Shown here: positions 20,257-29,841 of the stretch, in pieces | Layout of the letters: every line of letters starts with the position of its first letter | Position numbering within the stretch: the stretch's first letter is position 1 | Assembly (NCBI GenBank): GCA_029263855.1 | Contig: JAJUFC010000016.1 | Coordinates: 16,113-80,112 of the forward strand | DNA from: Candidatus Thermochlorobacteriaceae bacterium | Lineage (GTDB): Bacteria > Bacteroidota > Chlorobiia > Chlorobiales > Thermochlorobacteraceae | Reading direction: 5' to 3' | DNA length: 64,000 nt | Position numbers and translations under genes: made by a program | The notes under the pieces: model-generated | Seen by the model: the letters and a program-made list of their open reading frames with translations, nothing else | The model's database searches: none | What the model was told of the DNA's origin: nothing

Positions 20257-22446
20257 CTAAATCTTCTGTCCTGGATACTTAATCCGCTTGTGTTTGTTGG
20301 CGACGAGCGTTTTGACGAAACTCTGTTTGATGCGCTCCAAATCTGAAAAGGTCAAATCCGATTCGTTGAACTGATTTTCATCGAGCCGTTTGCGAATGAC
20401 GATGTCGACGATTTGCGAAATCGTCTCTTCGGTCGGATTGGTGAGCGAGCGCACGGAGGCTTCGATGCCGTCAGCAAGCATGACAATCGCGGTTTCTTTG
20501 CGGCGCGGTTTCGGACCAGGGTAGCGAAAATCATCGATGTTGAGTTTATCGGGCGGAACGGTTTTCAAGGCTTTGTCATAAAAGAAGTGAATGACGGTGG
20601 TGCCGTGGTGTTCGGGAATGAAGTCGAGCACTTCTTCGGGAAGATTGTTTTTGCGTCCGATGGCTAATCCGCGTTTGACGTGGTCGCCGATGATGCGTCC
20701 GCTGGTAACGGCTTGCAGGTCGTCGTGCAGGTTTTTTCCATTTTGATTTTCAGTGAAGTAATCGGCTTCGGCGACTTTGCCGATGTCGTGAAAATACGCG
20801 CCGACGCGGCAGAGCAGTGGGTTTGCACCGATTGCCGATGCCGCTTCTTCGGCAAGCAAACTCACTTGAAGCGTGTGCGCGTAAGTGCCGGGCGCTTTGG
20901 TCGCCATCTCGCGCAAGAGCGGGTGATTGACGTCGGAAAGTTCCATCAAGGTCATATCGGTCGTAACGCCAAAGACCTTTTCAATCAACAGCAAAATCGG
21001 ATAGACGAGAAAGCACAAGAGCGAACTAATCGCGGCGTATTGCAGGTCGTTCAAAATTTCGTTGAGGCTCGCGAGGCGCGAGAAGTTGAAGGCTAAAATC
21101 GAGACCGCATAGCCGACGAACACGAGCAAAATCGGCGCAAAGACTTGCGAGCGCTTGCGAATGCCGCGCGTGGCAAACACGCCCAAACTTCCCGCGAAAA
21201 TCGTCGCCAACGCAAACGGAAAATCGTTGCCGCGAATCGTGCCCGCCAGAAGCGCGACCGTTACCGTCGCGAAAAATCCAACCCGCGAATCAAAAATCAC
21301 CGTGAAGAGAATCGACGCTAAGCCAATCGGGACGATGTAGGGCGAAAGGTTCTCAAATTGAAGCGAATACCACACGGCGACAAGTTCGATGAGCGTGATG
21401 CTGAACAGGAGCAAGAGCATGGCATTGTCGCGCCAAATTTTCGGACGGGCAATGTAGAGGTAGGTCGTAAAAACGCCGATGATGATAAAGATGATGAGAA
21501 TTTTTCCGATGTAAAGTTGAAGTGCGCCTGCGGGCATTTCGCGCTCCATCTTGGCTTGAATGAACGAATCTAACTTGCGCTTGATTTCGGGCGTAACGAT
21601 TTCGCCACGAGAAATAATTTTTTCGTTTTGCCTCACAATGCCTTCGCCGAGTGGAACTTGTCGTGCGGCGCGTTCACGGTCTTCAAGCGTTTGGGCTTCG
21701 TCGTAAAAAATGTTCGGGCGCAAGAGCGGCGAAACGAGTTTGAGTGCGAGTTGGAGCGTATCGTTTGTGGTCGATGGAAATCGTTGCAAGAGCAATTCTT
21801 GAAGCGTGTTGCGAAATTCTGAACTATCGCGCACGGTGGAAAACTTCAGAACTTTTTCTTCGCGCTCGTTTTGTGAGCGAACCACAAACTCGGTCTGCTT
21901 GAACGAACTTTTTGGCACATCAATCATGCCGTCTGAAAGAAGCGACTGAATCGAGGATTGCAAAGAGCGTGGAAGTGTTAAAAGCAGTGAAGTTTGAACG
22001 GCGTTTTTAGTTAGGCAAGAATCAAAATCGGCAAGAAGCAAGGCACGCTCTTTCTCGTTAAGCCCGAAGGGCGAAAGCACGGTGAATTTTTCTGATTCTC
22101 TTAAATCTGATTTGCGCGTTGAGAGATGAAGTTTCAAACTGTCGGCAATTGAGTTGAAGTAGTCGGAATACGCGACTGCCGAATTCTGCCCCTGTTCTCG
22201 ACGAAAAACAGGCAAAACGCTTTGGCGCGCTTTTTCTTGCTCACGCTCGTAGTCAGCTCTGTTTTTTTGAATCGCAAACGCAAACGGCGCAACTAAATCT
22301 TGATGATACCACGCCATTCCAACATCAAAGTTCAGTGTGGAAAGTTTACTGCGTGGAAAGAGCGAGGCAACGCTCACCAAAAATGCGACGAACAATCCAA
22401 TGCGGATATATTTGTTCTCTCGTATGAATTGTTTGTCCAGAGGCAT
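20257..22446 (-). CDS. 7TM-HD phosphohydrolase, PgpH-like
   Basis: A 729-residue membrane protein with the PgpH layout. There is one N-terminal helix, a large extracytoplasmic domain (about residues 45-300), a seven-helix membrane block (about 305-480), and a cytoplasmic HD domain with VGAYFHDIGKVAEADYF near residue 540, followed by GDHVKRGLAIGRKNNLP and DGIEASVRSL. PgpH proteins break down cyclic di-AMP in Gram-positive bacteria; the same layout is common in Bacteroidota and Chlorobiota, where that role is assumed. The HD ligands are intact. It diverges from trpE. Confidence 0.9.
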   Translation of the reverse strand: MPLDKQFIRENKYIRIGLFVAFLVSVASLFPRSKLSTLNFDVGMAWYHQDLVAPFAFAIQKNRADYEREQEKARQSVLPVFRREQGQNSAVAYSDYFNSIADSLKLHLSTRKSDLRESEKFTVLSPFGLNEKERALLLADFDSCLTKNAVQTSLLLTLPRSLQSSIQSLLSDGMIDVPKSSFKQTEFVVRSQNEREEKVLKFSTVRDSSEFRNTLQELLLQRFPSTTNDTLQLALKLVSPLLRPNIFYDEAQTLEDRERAARQVPLGEGIVRQNEKIISRGEIVTPEIKRKLDSFIQAKMEREMPAGALQLYIGKILIIFIIIGVFTTYLYIARPKIWRDNAMLLLLFSITLIELVAVWYSLQFENLSPYIVPIGLASILFTVIFDSRVGFFATVTVALLAGTIRGNDFPFALATIFAGSLGVFATRGIRKRSQVFAPILLVFVGYAVSILAFNFSRLASLNEILNDLQYAAISSLLCFLVYPILLLIEKVFGVTTDMTLMELSDVNHPLLREMATKAPGTYAHTLQVSLLAEEAASAIGANPLLCRVGAYFHDIGKVAEADYFTENQNGKNLHDDLQAVTSGRIIGDHVKRGLAIGRKNNLPEEVLDFIPEHHGTTVIHFFYDKALKTVPPDKLNIDDFRYPGPKPRRKETAIVMLADGIEASVRSLTNPTEETISQIVDIVIRKRLDENQFNESDLTFSDLERIKQSFVKTLVANKHKRIKYPGQKI

Positions 22447-22517
22447 AACTTTGCAGGTCTAATGTTCAGTCCTAAAATTGTTGCAAGCCTAACTTTTCAA
22501 GAACGCTCACTTCAAAA

Positions 22518-24026
22518 ATGCAAAAGTCAAACTCCAAATTCAAACCAAGTTCAACGCCGAAATTTATTTTTCACACGCTTCAAGAAGAATGGCTTGCGGA
22601 TACTGAAACGCCTGTTTCGCTTTATCTCAAACTGCAATCTAAATACTCCTGCTTGTTGGAATCGGTCGAGGGCGAAGAGCGATTAGCGCGATTTTCTTAC
22701 ATCGGTCTTGAACCCTTTGCGCTGTTTTCAGCAACGGTTGATGAGCCAAAAGACGGCGCGTTCAAACTAACGGTGCTTGATAAAAAATTCAGTGCGCTGA
22801 AATCGCTTGTCAAATCAGCCTCTTCGCCGAAAGAAGCAATGGCGTGTTTGCTTACGGCGTTTGCGAATGCCAAAGAGCATGCGGCAATTACCACATCAGG
22901 CGCGTTTGGCTATGTCGGTTATGATGCCGTGCGCTTCGTCGAGAAAATTCCGATGACCAAAAAAGATGACCCAACGCACTTGCCCGATGTATTCTTGATG
23001 CTCTTCGATACGCTCGTGGTGTTTGACAACGTCAGGCGAAAAATTGTCATCGTTTCCAACTACCTTTCCGCCAAAGACAAGCCGAAAGCCGAAAAGAAAA
23101 TCAAGCGGATTCGCAAGAAGATTTTTTCTGCCTTGAAGCTGTCGGACATCGCGCTCTCCAAAGAACGCAAAGCGCAGGTCAAATCGAATATGACGAAGCA
23201 AGCGTATTTGGAGAAAGTCGCAAAAGCGAAGGAATACATTTTAGCGGGCGATATTTTTCAGGTTCAAGTTTCGCAACGCCTATCGCGCAAACTGCATGCG
23301 AAGCCGTTTGATGTCTATCGAGCCCTGCGCACCATCAATCCGTCGCCGTATTTGTATTTTTTTGAATTAGGTGAAGCCCATATTATCGGTTCATCGCCTG
23401 AACTGTTGGTTGGGGTAACGAGCCAGAACGGAAAGTTTTTGGTCGAGACGCGCCCGATTGCCGGCACGCGCAAGCGCGGCGCAACGCCTGAACAAGATGA
23501 CGCACTCATGCGCGAATTGCTTTCGGACGAAAAAGAGCGCGCCGAGCACTTAATGCTGATTGACCTTTCGCGCAACGATGTCGGAAGAGTCGCGGAAATT
23601 GGCTCTGTGGAAACCAACGAAATGATGGTGATTGAAAAGTACTCGCACGTGATGCACATCGTCAGCAATGTGCGCGGCACGCTGAAAAAATCGCTTTCGC
23701 CGATGGACGCTTTCTGGTCGTGCTTTCCAGCGGGCACGCTCACGGGCGCGCCCAAAATTCGTGCGATGGAAATTATCGCCGAATTGGAAACAGAGAAGCG
23801 GGGAATTTACGGTGGCGGTGTGGGCTTCTTTGATTTTAACGGCAACATCAAAACCGCGATAGCCATTCGGACGATGGTGGTGAAAGAGGGCAAAATTTAC
23901 TTTCAGGCGGCGGGCGGCGTAGTAGCGGATTCAACCCCAGAGGGCGAGTATCAAGAAACGATGAACAAAATGGCGGCAGGGCTTCGCGCCGTCGAGATGC
24001 TCTACGAGAGCAATTCAAAAGTTTAG
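22518..24026 (+). CDS. trpE: Anthranilate synthase component I
   Basis: A 502-residue TrpE that makes anthranilate from chorismate and ammonia or glutamine in tryptophan synthesis. The N-terminal half has the LLESVEGEERLARFSYIG segment, where LLES is the tryptophan feedback site. The C-terminal chorismate-binding half has GDIFQVQVSQRLSR, SSPELLVGV, RPIAGTRKRG, DLSRNDVGRV, AGTLTGAPKIRAME and the closing GEYQETMNKMAAGLRAVE. No trpG or other trp gene lies beside it in the window, so the glutaminase partner is encoded elsewhere. The downstream gap holds a pair of parS-like sites. Confidence 0.96.
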   Translation: MQKSNSKFKPSSTPKFIFHTLQEEWLADTETPVSLYLKLQSKYSCLLESVEGEERLARFSYIGLEPFALFSATVDEPKDGAFKLTVLDKKFSALKSLVKSASSPKEAMACLLTAFANAKEHAAITTSGAFGYVGYDAVRFVEKIPMTKKDDPTHLPDVFLMLFDTLVVFDNVRRKIVIVSNYLSAKDKPKAEKKIKRIRKKIFSALKLSDIALSKERKAQVKSNMTKQAYLEKVAKAKEYILAGDIFQVQVSQRLSRKLHAKPFDVYRALRTINPSPYLYFFELGEAHIIGSSPELLVGVTSQNGKFLVETRPIAGTRKRGATPEQDDALMRELLSDEKERAEHLMLIDLSRNDVGRVAEIGSVETNEMMVIEKYSHVMHIVSNVRGTLKKSLSPMDAFWSCFPAGTLTGAPKIRAMEIIAELETEKRGIYGGGVGFFDFNGNIKTAIAIRTMVVKEGKIYFQAAGGVVADSTPEGEYQETMNKMAAGLRAVEMLYESNSKV

Positions 24027-24117
24027 AAAACACGAAAGATAGGCTCAAAATCGGCGCGTTCAAAACGAACTCAATGGCTTTAATGTTTTGAACGGTTGAA
24101 ATCAAATCAACCCAAAA

Positions 24118-24133
24118 TTTTTTACGTGAAACA
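24118..24133. promoter_or_regulatory. parS-like site, degenerate (14 of 16)
   Basis: TTTTTTACGTGAAACA matches the parS palindrome TGTTTCACGTGAAACA at 14 of 16 positions, with one half perfect. It is the first of a pair in the trpE-mnmG gap and lies 45 bases before a perfect copy. It may be a weak ParB site. Confidence 0.5.
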
Positions 24134-24162
24134 AAGAGCGACTTTCTGTTTGAATTGCGAAA

Positions 24163-24178
24163 TGTTTCACGTGAAACA
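24163..24178. promoter_or_regulatory. parS site, perfect
   Basis: TGTTTCACGTGAAACA is an exact 16-base palindrome and an exact match to the conserved bacterial parS sequence to which ParB (Spo0J) binds and from which it spreads for chromosome segregation. It is intergenic, 20 bases before the mnmG start. Confidence 0.92.
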
Positions 24179-24198
24179 TAAACCCTTGTAAATGAAGA

Positions 24199-26079
24199 AT
24201 GACCGATTACGACGTCATCGTTGTGGGGGCAGGGCACGCGGGCTGTGAAGCCGTCCTTGCCGCCGCGAAAATGGGGCAACGAAGCCTCTTAATTACAATG
24301 GACTTGCTAGCGATTGCGCGAATGTCGTGCAATCCCGCTATTGGCGGCGTTGCCAAAGGGCAAATGGTGCGCGAAATTGATGCGCTGGGCGGCGCAATAG
24401 GCAAAATTACCGATGCCGCAGGGATTCAATTCCGAATGCTCAATCGCGGCAAAGGCGCGGCAATGTATTCGCCACGAGCGCAGTGCGACCGCGTCCAATA
24501 CTCCATTGAGATGCGCAAACTCATCGAAGCCGAACCTAACATCGACCTGCGTCAAGATTCGGTGCTGGGCGTGCGCGCTGAAAACGGACGCATCAAATCC
24601 GTCATCATTCGCGGCAATCAAGAAATCACCGCCAAAGCCGTCGTGCTCACCAACGGCACATTCCTCAACGGCAAAATTCACGTCGGCTTGAAAAACTATT
24701 CGGGCGGCAGAACGATGGCAGAACCCGCCGCGGTAGGATTGACGGAATGCTTGGTCGAATTGGGCTTCACCGCAGGGCGCTTGAAGACGGGCACGCCGCC
24801 GCGCATCGACGGACGAAGCGTCGATTATAGCAAACTCGAAGTCCAACCGCCCGACGACATCATCGAGCCGTTCTCGTTTGAAACGGACGAGCGCGAGTTT
24901 CAAAAAAAGCGACAACTCTCGTGCTTCATCACCTACACCAACGAAGAAACGCACAAAGTTTTAGAATCGGGCTTCGACCAATCGCCGATGTTTCGCGGAA
25001 TGATTGACGGCGTGGGTCCGAGATACTGCCCCTCGATTGAGGACAAGGTGAACCGCTTTCGCGATAAAGACCGCCACCAAATCTTCCTTGAACCCGAAGG
25101 CTTCGACACGAATGAAATGTATGTCAATGGCTTCTCGACCTCGCTTCCCGAAGAGATTCAACTCAAAGGCTTGCGCACGATTGCGGGTTTGGAAAAGGTC
25201 AAGATGATTCGCCCCGGCTACGCGATTGAATACGATTACTTTCACCCGCATCAATTAAAGCCGACGCTGGAAACGAAACTCGTCGAAGGGCTTTTCTTCG
25301 CGGGGCAAATCAACGGCACGTCGGGCTATGAAGAAGCCGCCGCGCAAGGCTTAATCGCAGGCATTAACGCCGCCTTGAAAGCGCAAGGGGAGGGCAGAGA
25401 ATTTACGCTCAAACGCAACGAAGCCTACATCGGCGTGTTGATTGACGACCTCATCACGAAAAGCACGGACGAGCCTTACCGAATGTTCACCTCTCGCGCC
25501 GAGTATCGCATCATTTTGCGGCAAGACAACGCCGACCGCCGCTTGCGCGAAAAGGGCTTCGAATTGGGACTTGTCAAACCCGAAGTTTATCAAAAATTTT
25601 TGCAGAAAAAATCGGAAATTGAACTCGTCGAGCGGCTCTTGCGCGAAGAGTTGGTGCAAGCCAGTGCCATCAATCCGACGATTGAAGCGTTGGGCGGTTC
25701 GCCCTTCCGAAAAAACGAGCGTGCGATCGAAATTTTGCGCCGCCAAGAAATGACCTTCGCCAAACTGATGGAAGTCCTGCCCAACCTGCGCGAAAAGGTC
25801 GAGCAAATTTCTCGCAATCCGCGCGTGTATGAACAAGTGGAAATCGATGTGAAGTATGAAGGCTACATCAAGCGAGAAATGCAGACGGCGGAAAAACTCG
25901 CGCGCCTCGAAGATGTATTTATTCCAACTTCTTACGACTTCGAGCGCATCAAAGGATTATCCTCCGAAGGAAAGGAGAAACTGAAAAAAGTGAAGCCGAC
26001 TTCGCTTGGACAAGCCTCTCGCATTTCGGGTGTTACGCCATCTGACGTGTCTGTGTTGATGGTGCATTTAGGACGATAA
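24199..26079 (+). CDS. mnmG: tRNA uridine 5-carboxymethylaminomethyl modification enzyme MnmG (GidA)
   Basis: A full-length 626-residue MnmG. With MnmE it adds the carboxymethylaminomethyl group to U34 of several tRNAs, using FAD, NADH, GTP and methylene-tetrahydrofolate. It starts [19 protein letters not shown] with the FAD Rossmann glycines. It has [24 protein letters not shown], the DG loop [11 protein letters not shown], the catalytic-region [28 protein letters not shown], and a helical C-terminal domain with [14 protein letters not shown]. The gene is often found near parA, parB, rsmG and the origin. Here only parS-like sites flank it. Confidence 0.98.
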   Translation: MTDYDVIVVGAGHAGCEAVLAAAKMGQRSLLITMDLLAIARMSCNPAIGGVAKGQMVREIDALGGAIGKITDAAGIQFRMLNRGKGAAMYSPRAQCDRVQYSIEMRKLIEAEPNIDLRQDSVLGVRAENGRIKSVIIRGNQEITAKAVVLTNGTFLNGKIHVGLKNYSGGRTMAEPAAVGLTECLVELGFTAGRLKTGTPPRIDGRSVDYSKLEVQPPDDIIEPFSFETDEREFQKKRQLSCFITYTNEETHKVLESGFDQSPMFRGMIDGVGPRYCPSIEDKVNRFRDKDRHQIFLEPEGFDTNEMYVNGFSTSLPEEIQLKGLRTIAGLEKVKMIRPGYAIEYDYFHPHQLKPTLETKLVEGLFFAGQINGTSGYEEAAAQGLIAGINAALKAQGEGREFTLKRNEAYIGVLIDDLITKSTDEPYRMFTSRAEYRIILRQDNADRRLREKGFELGLVKPEVYQKFLQKKSEIELVERLLREELVQASAINPTIEALGGSPFRKNERAIEILRRQEMTFAKLMEVLPNLREKVEQISRNPRVYEQVEIDVKYEGYIKREMQTAEKLARLEDVFIPTSYDFERIKGLSSEGKEKLKKVKPTSLGQASRISGVTPSDVSVLMVHLGR

Positions 26080-26097
26080 CATCGTCAAAATGAACAA

Positions 26098-26113
26098 TGT
26101 TACACATGGAACA
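26098..26113. promoter_or_regulatory. parS-like site, degenerate (13 of 16)
   Basis: TGTTACACATGGAACA matches parS at 13 of 16 bases and keeps the outer TGTT and AACA ends. It lies between mnmG and the response regulator, 67 bases before a better site. On its own it would be weak evidence; it gains weight from the pairing seen in the neighbouring gaps. Confidence 0.35.
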
Positions 26114-26164
26114 TCGATACATCTCAAGCCTTCGATGGCAGACAAAATCGAGTCTCAAAACCAA

Positions 26165-26180
26165 AGTTCCACGTGAAACA
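26165..26180. promoter_or_regulatory. parS-like site (14 of 16)
   Basis: AGTTCCACGTGAAACA matches the perfect parS palindrome at 14 of 16. It also matches the known TGTTCCACGTGAAACA variant at 15 of 16. It is intergenic, between mnmG and the response regulator. Confidence 0.7.
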
Positions 26181-26250
26181 TTGAGAAAAATCCGTTGAAG
26201 TTCAATCAAAAGGAAGTAGAAGCCATCAAAAACCATTCGCCGAAACTCAA

Positions 26251-27183
26251 ATGACTGCCCCGACGATTCTACTCGTTGATGATGAGCCGCTCTTGCTCAA
26301 CTCTTTGGAGCGACTGCTAGAAGATGACTTTTTTGTGCTTAAAACAACGAAGCAAGAGCATGCGATTGAGTTGGCGCAAAATTATCAACCCGTTGTGGTG
26401 ATTAGCGACCAACGAATGCCGGGAATGTTGGGACACCAACTGCTTGAACGTATCAAAATCATCAGCCCAAAATCAATGCGTATCTTGCTTACGGGATACG
26501 CCGATTTAGAAGCGACCGTCGGCTCAATGAATTACAGCGAAATTTTTCGTTACATTTCAAAGCCTTGGAAAGCGGATAAACTCCTCGAGACTGTGCACTT
26601 AGCCGCCAATATTCACGCTCGAATGGAAGAAGTCCAACAAGCAGTGTTGAATGGCTCAAACGAGAAGTCCGTCGTTCCAAAGGTTTTAGTTGTGTGTAGT
26701 CAGTTAAGTGATATTGACACCATTTCGCACGCGCTTATAGGCTACGATGTGAAAACCGCGTCAAGTGCGGGCAGAGCAATTTTGCACCTTCAAGAGGAGG
26801 AAATTGCCATATTGCTCCTCATCAGTATCTCAGATTCGGCAAGGGTGAGCGAGATTGAGTTCCTCTCTTTGGTGCGCCGACTATGCCCGGAAACCGTGCC
26901 GATTTTTTTGAGTAACGGAACAGACAAAGAGACGGCACTGAGGTTAATTAACGAAAGTTCGACTTTTCGCTATTTATCTAAAAATATCAAAGTTCAAGAC
27001 TTGAAGGAGGTTGTTCGTCAGGCAGTTGCACAGCACGAGTGGTTGAAGCAACAGCCGTTCAAGAATCGGCATCGGATTGAGGAAGAAATCGCCGACTTGC
27101 GTGATCGTAATCCTGCTCCAAAAACTCTGAGCGAACTCATTGAAAACTTGCGTAAGCGTAACGACGGAAAGCCAAATTATTAA
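26251..27183 (+). CDS. Response regulator with tandem receiver domains
   Basis: A 310-residue cytosolic protein with two receiver-like domains and no output domain. The first (about residues 5-125) is canonical: Asp10 and Asp11 in LVDDEP, phospho-acceptor Asp53 in ISDQRMPGM, the Thr in ILLTGYAD and the Lys in YISKPWK. It resembles the receivers of RpfG-like proteins. The second (about 143-262) keeps the fold but has ILLLISISDS where the acceptor should be, so it is probably not phosphorylated. A charged C-terminal helix region follows. It may act as a single-signal adaptor or phosphate sink. Its gene lies between two pairs of parS-like sites. Confidence 0.85.
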   Translation: MTAPTILLVDDEPLLLNSLERLLEDDFFVLKTTKQEHAIELAQNYQPVVVISDQRMPGMLGHQLLERIKIISPKSMRILLTGYADLEATVGSMNYSEIFRYISKPWKADKLLETVHLAANIHARMEEVQQAVLNGSNEKSVVPKVLVVCSQLSDIDTISHALIGYDVKTASSAGRAILHLQEEEIAILLLISISDSARVSEIEFLSLVRRLCPETVPIFLSNGTDKETALRLINESSTFRYLSKNIKVQDLKEVVRQAVAQHEWLKQQPFKNRHRIEEEIADLRDRNPAPKTLSELIENLRKRNDGKPNY

Positions 27184-27196
27184 AACTCAAAATCAA

Positions 27197-27212
27197 GGTT
27201 TCACGTGAAACA
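27197..27212. promoter_or_regulatory. parS site (15 of 16)
   Basis: GGTTTCACGTGAAACA differs from the perfect parS only in its first base. It begins 14 bases after the response regulator stop and 34 bases before a perfect copy. Confidence 0.82.
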
Positions 27213-27230
27213 CACGCCCAAAATTCGGAA

Positions 27231-27246
27231 TGTTTCACGTGAAACA
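27231..27246. promoter_or_regulatory. parS site, perfect
   Basis: A second exact TGTTTCACGTGAAACA, in the gap before the DNA polymerase gene. It forms the closest pair with the site at 27197. Confidence 0.92.
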
Positions 27247-27276
27247 ACGATGAAAAATTAAAAAAGCGCAATCAAA

Positions 27277-29712
27277 ATGAATGAAGTAGCAACTGATGTC
27301 CGAAGCGAAAAAGAAGAAAACCTTGCCGCAAAGTTTCTGCAAAATGAACTGCTTTACGGCAAAGACCGTGAGGAAAACTTAGTCGCCGTGCATCAAATTT
27401 CTGATACCCATGTTCGCCTTTACTCGCGAAATGGAGAGAGCGTAACTTGGCGCGATGAACCCTTCTATCCCTTCTTTTTTATCGCAAACATCGGATTCTT
27501 GCGCGGGTTTCAATCGCCGCCGAATTATTGGGTGAAAGAGTTAGCGGGCAACAATTATTACAAGCATCTGGCGATTTTCAAAAGTTGGAAAGACTATCGT
27601 GGGGCACAAGATTATGCGAGCGAGATGAAGCGCAAACTGAATCAGAAGGAAATCACCATAGCGGAGGACGAAGAGTTCGGCGGAAAGCGTATCGATGAAC
27701 TTTATGCCAAAGGCGATGCCCCTTCACAGTATCTCTTCCAAACAGGGAAAACACTCTTCAAAGGCATGAGCTTTGGTGACCTGCGCCGAATGCAACTCGA
27801 TATCGAGACCTACTTTGACAAAGAAGCCCAACAGCGAAGTCGCAGTGAAATCGGACGCGAAAAAATCATTATCATTTCATTGCGCGATAATACAGGCTGG
27901 GAAGAAGTGCTTCACTTGCGGCAGTTCCCTGACGAGAGCGAAAAAGCCATGCTCCAAAAACTCGTAGAAGTAATTCAAACGCGCGACCCCGACGTGATTG
28001 AAGGACACAACATTTTCGACTTCGACCTTCTGTTCATTCAACGCCGATGCGAACTCAACGGCGTGAAATTCGCGGTTGGGCGCGACGGCTCATTGCCACG
28101 AAGTTATCCCGCCTCTATTCGCTTTGCCGAACGCACACGCGAGTATCAATACTGCGAAATTGCAGGACGCCATGTCGTCGATACGCTTCTTCTTGTGCAG
28201 TCGTTTGACGCCGCCAAACGCGCCATGCCCAGTTACAACCTCAAAGAAGCGGCGAAGTATTTCGGATTTGCTTCCGAAGAGCGAACCTACATCGACCACA
28301 CCGAAATCGCCGAAGTCTGGGATAAAGAACCTGAAAAACTGCTTCGATACGCTCTCGACGACGTGCGTGAAACCGAAAAACTTTCGGCGATGCTCTCAGG
28401 CAGTAATTTTTACATGACACAAATGATGCCCTTCGGATATGCCCAAGTCTCGCGAATGGGACCTGCGGCGAAAATCGAAGCCTTATTTGTGCGTGAGTAT
28501 TTGCGGCAAAAACACGCCATTCCGCGACCGCAAATCGGACAGCAAAACGTCGGCGGCTTTACCGAAGTATTCTTGAAAGGTGTTCTTGGACCAATCGTCT
28601 ATGCCGACGTCGAATCGCTTTATCCCTCCATCATGCTAACATTTGATATTTGCCCTGTCAGCGACGAGCGAAAACTTTTTCCGAAAATTCTTACCGACCT
28701 GAAAGCCTTGCGCCTTGCCGCAAAAGGACGCATGAAAACGGCAACCTCGCAGAACGAGAAAGATACTTATGATGCGATGCAAAACTCGTTCAAAATTCTC
28801 ATCAACGCGATGTATGGCTATCTCGGATTTCGTGCGGGTATCTTCAACGACTATGAACAAGCCGATAAAGTAACCACCACAGGGCAAGACATCGCTAAAA
28901 AAATGATTCGCGAATTCGAAGCACGCAATTGCCGCATTGTCGAGGTCGATACCGATGGAATTTTGCTGATCCCACCGCCTGAAATTCAAACCAAAGAGCA
29001 AGAAGAACAACTTGTGAAAGATGTCTCGGCGACTATGCCCGAAGGCATTTCCATTGCTTACGACGGTCGATTCAAGAAGATGATTTCCTATATGAAGAAA
29101 AACTATGTCTTGCTCGGCTACGACGGCAAAATGAAAATCAAAGGCTCTTCGCTTGTGAGTCGAAGCGGCGAAAAATTTGGGCGCGATTTCGTGAAAAAGG
29201 GCTTTGAATGTCTATTAAATGAAGATATTTCTGAACTTCACAAACTTTACCTCCACTATCGCAACCGCATTTTGAACCGCGAAATGCACGTCTCGGAATT
29301 TAGTCGAATGGAAACGCTTAAAACATCGCTCGACGAATATCGGCGCGATGTCCGCGAAGGCAAGCGCGCAAAAGCCATCACTTACGAACTCGCAATCAAA
29401 AGCAAACTTAGCGTCAGCAAGGGCGATAGAATCACCTACTATGTGATTGGGTCTGGCTTTCAAGGAAATTCGTGGGATAAAGGCAAACTCGCCTCAGAAT
29501 GGAACGAAGAAAAGCCCGACCAAAATGTGGACTTCTATCTAAAGCGATTAGACGAATTTTGCGAAAAGTTCAAACCGTTTTTTAAGCCAAGCGATTACAG
29601 CAAAATTTTTACGGCAGATGAACTCTTCGGCTTTTCGCCTGATGGCATTGAAATCATCAAAGAAATTGTGCACCGCGACACAAGCGATTTAGAAGAAGAA
29701 GTGCCGTTTTAA
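27277..29712 (+). CDS. Family B DNA polymerase with 3'-5' exonuclease
   Basis: An 811-residue family B DNA polymerase. The proofreading exonuclease has LDIETYF (Asp175, Glu177), [11 protein letters not shown] and a later YALDDVRET, so Exo I-III are all present. The polymerase domain has motif A as [10 protein letters not shown], motif B as [13 protein letters not shown], and motif C as EVDTDGILL. Motif C keeps the two catalytic aspartates but not the usual YGDTDS form. It is longer than a fragment and looks complete. It probably acts in repair or translesion synthesis, as polymerase II does in E. coli, though that is inferred. It lies 30 bases after a perfect parS site. Confidence 0.92.
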   Translation: MNEVATDVRSEKEENLAAKFLQNELLYGKDREENLVAVHQISDTHVRLYSRNGESVTWRDEPFYPFFFIANIGFLRGFQSPPNYWVKELAGNNYYKHLAIFKSWKDYRGAQDYASEMKRKLNQKEITIAEDEEFGGKRIDELYAKGDAPSQYLFQTGKTLFKGMSFGDLRRMQLDIETYFDKEAQQRSRSEIGREKIIIISLRDNTGWEEVLHLRQFPDESEKAMLQKLVEVIQTRDPDVIEGHNIFDFDLLFIQRRCELNGVKFAVGRDGSLPRSYPASIRFAERTREYQYCEIAGRHVVDTLLLVQSFDAAKRAMPSYNLKEAAKYFGFASEERTYIDHTEIAEVWDKEPEKLLRYALDDVRETEKLSAMLSGSNFYMTQMMPFGYAQVSRMGPAAKIEALFVREYLRQKHAIPRPQIGQQNVGGFTEVFLKGVLGPIVYADVESLYPSIMLTFDICPVSDERKLFPKILTDLKALRLAAKGRMKTATSQNEKDTYDAMQNSFKILINAMYGYLGFRAGIFNDYEQADKVTTTGQDIAKKMIREFEARNCRIVEVDTDGILLIPPPEIQTKEQEEQLVKDVSATMPEGISIAYDGRFKKMISYMKKNYVLLGYDGKMKIKGSSLVSRSGEKFGRDFVKKGFECLLNEDISELHKLYLHYRNRILNREMHVSEFSRMETLKTSLDEYRRDVREGKRAKAITYELAIKSKLSVSKGDRITYYVIGSGFQGNSWDKGKLASEWNEEKPDQNVDFYLKRLDEFCEKFKPFFKPSDYSKIFTADELFGFSPDGIEIIKEIVHRDTSDLEEEVPF

Positions 29713-29841
29713 CATTTTGATAACTTTGTGATTTTCATCACGGCTTGGTTGCGAAGTCGTTTGAAGATATGTATTTTCTCCTATCCTGATTGTGCCTACA
29801 CCAAAACAAAGCACGCTAGCAAAGCGGAGGGAGACGCATTG

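Noticed and set aside
22447..22517. A TAACTTTG box before trpE as a promoter
   Set aside because: It starts within the divergent gene's first codon and no -35 box lies at the right distance.
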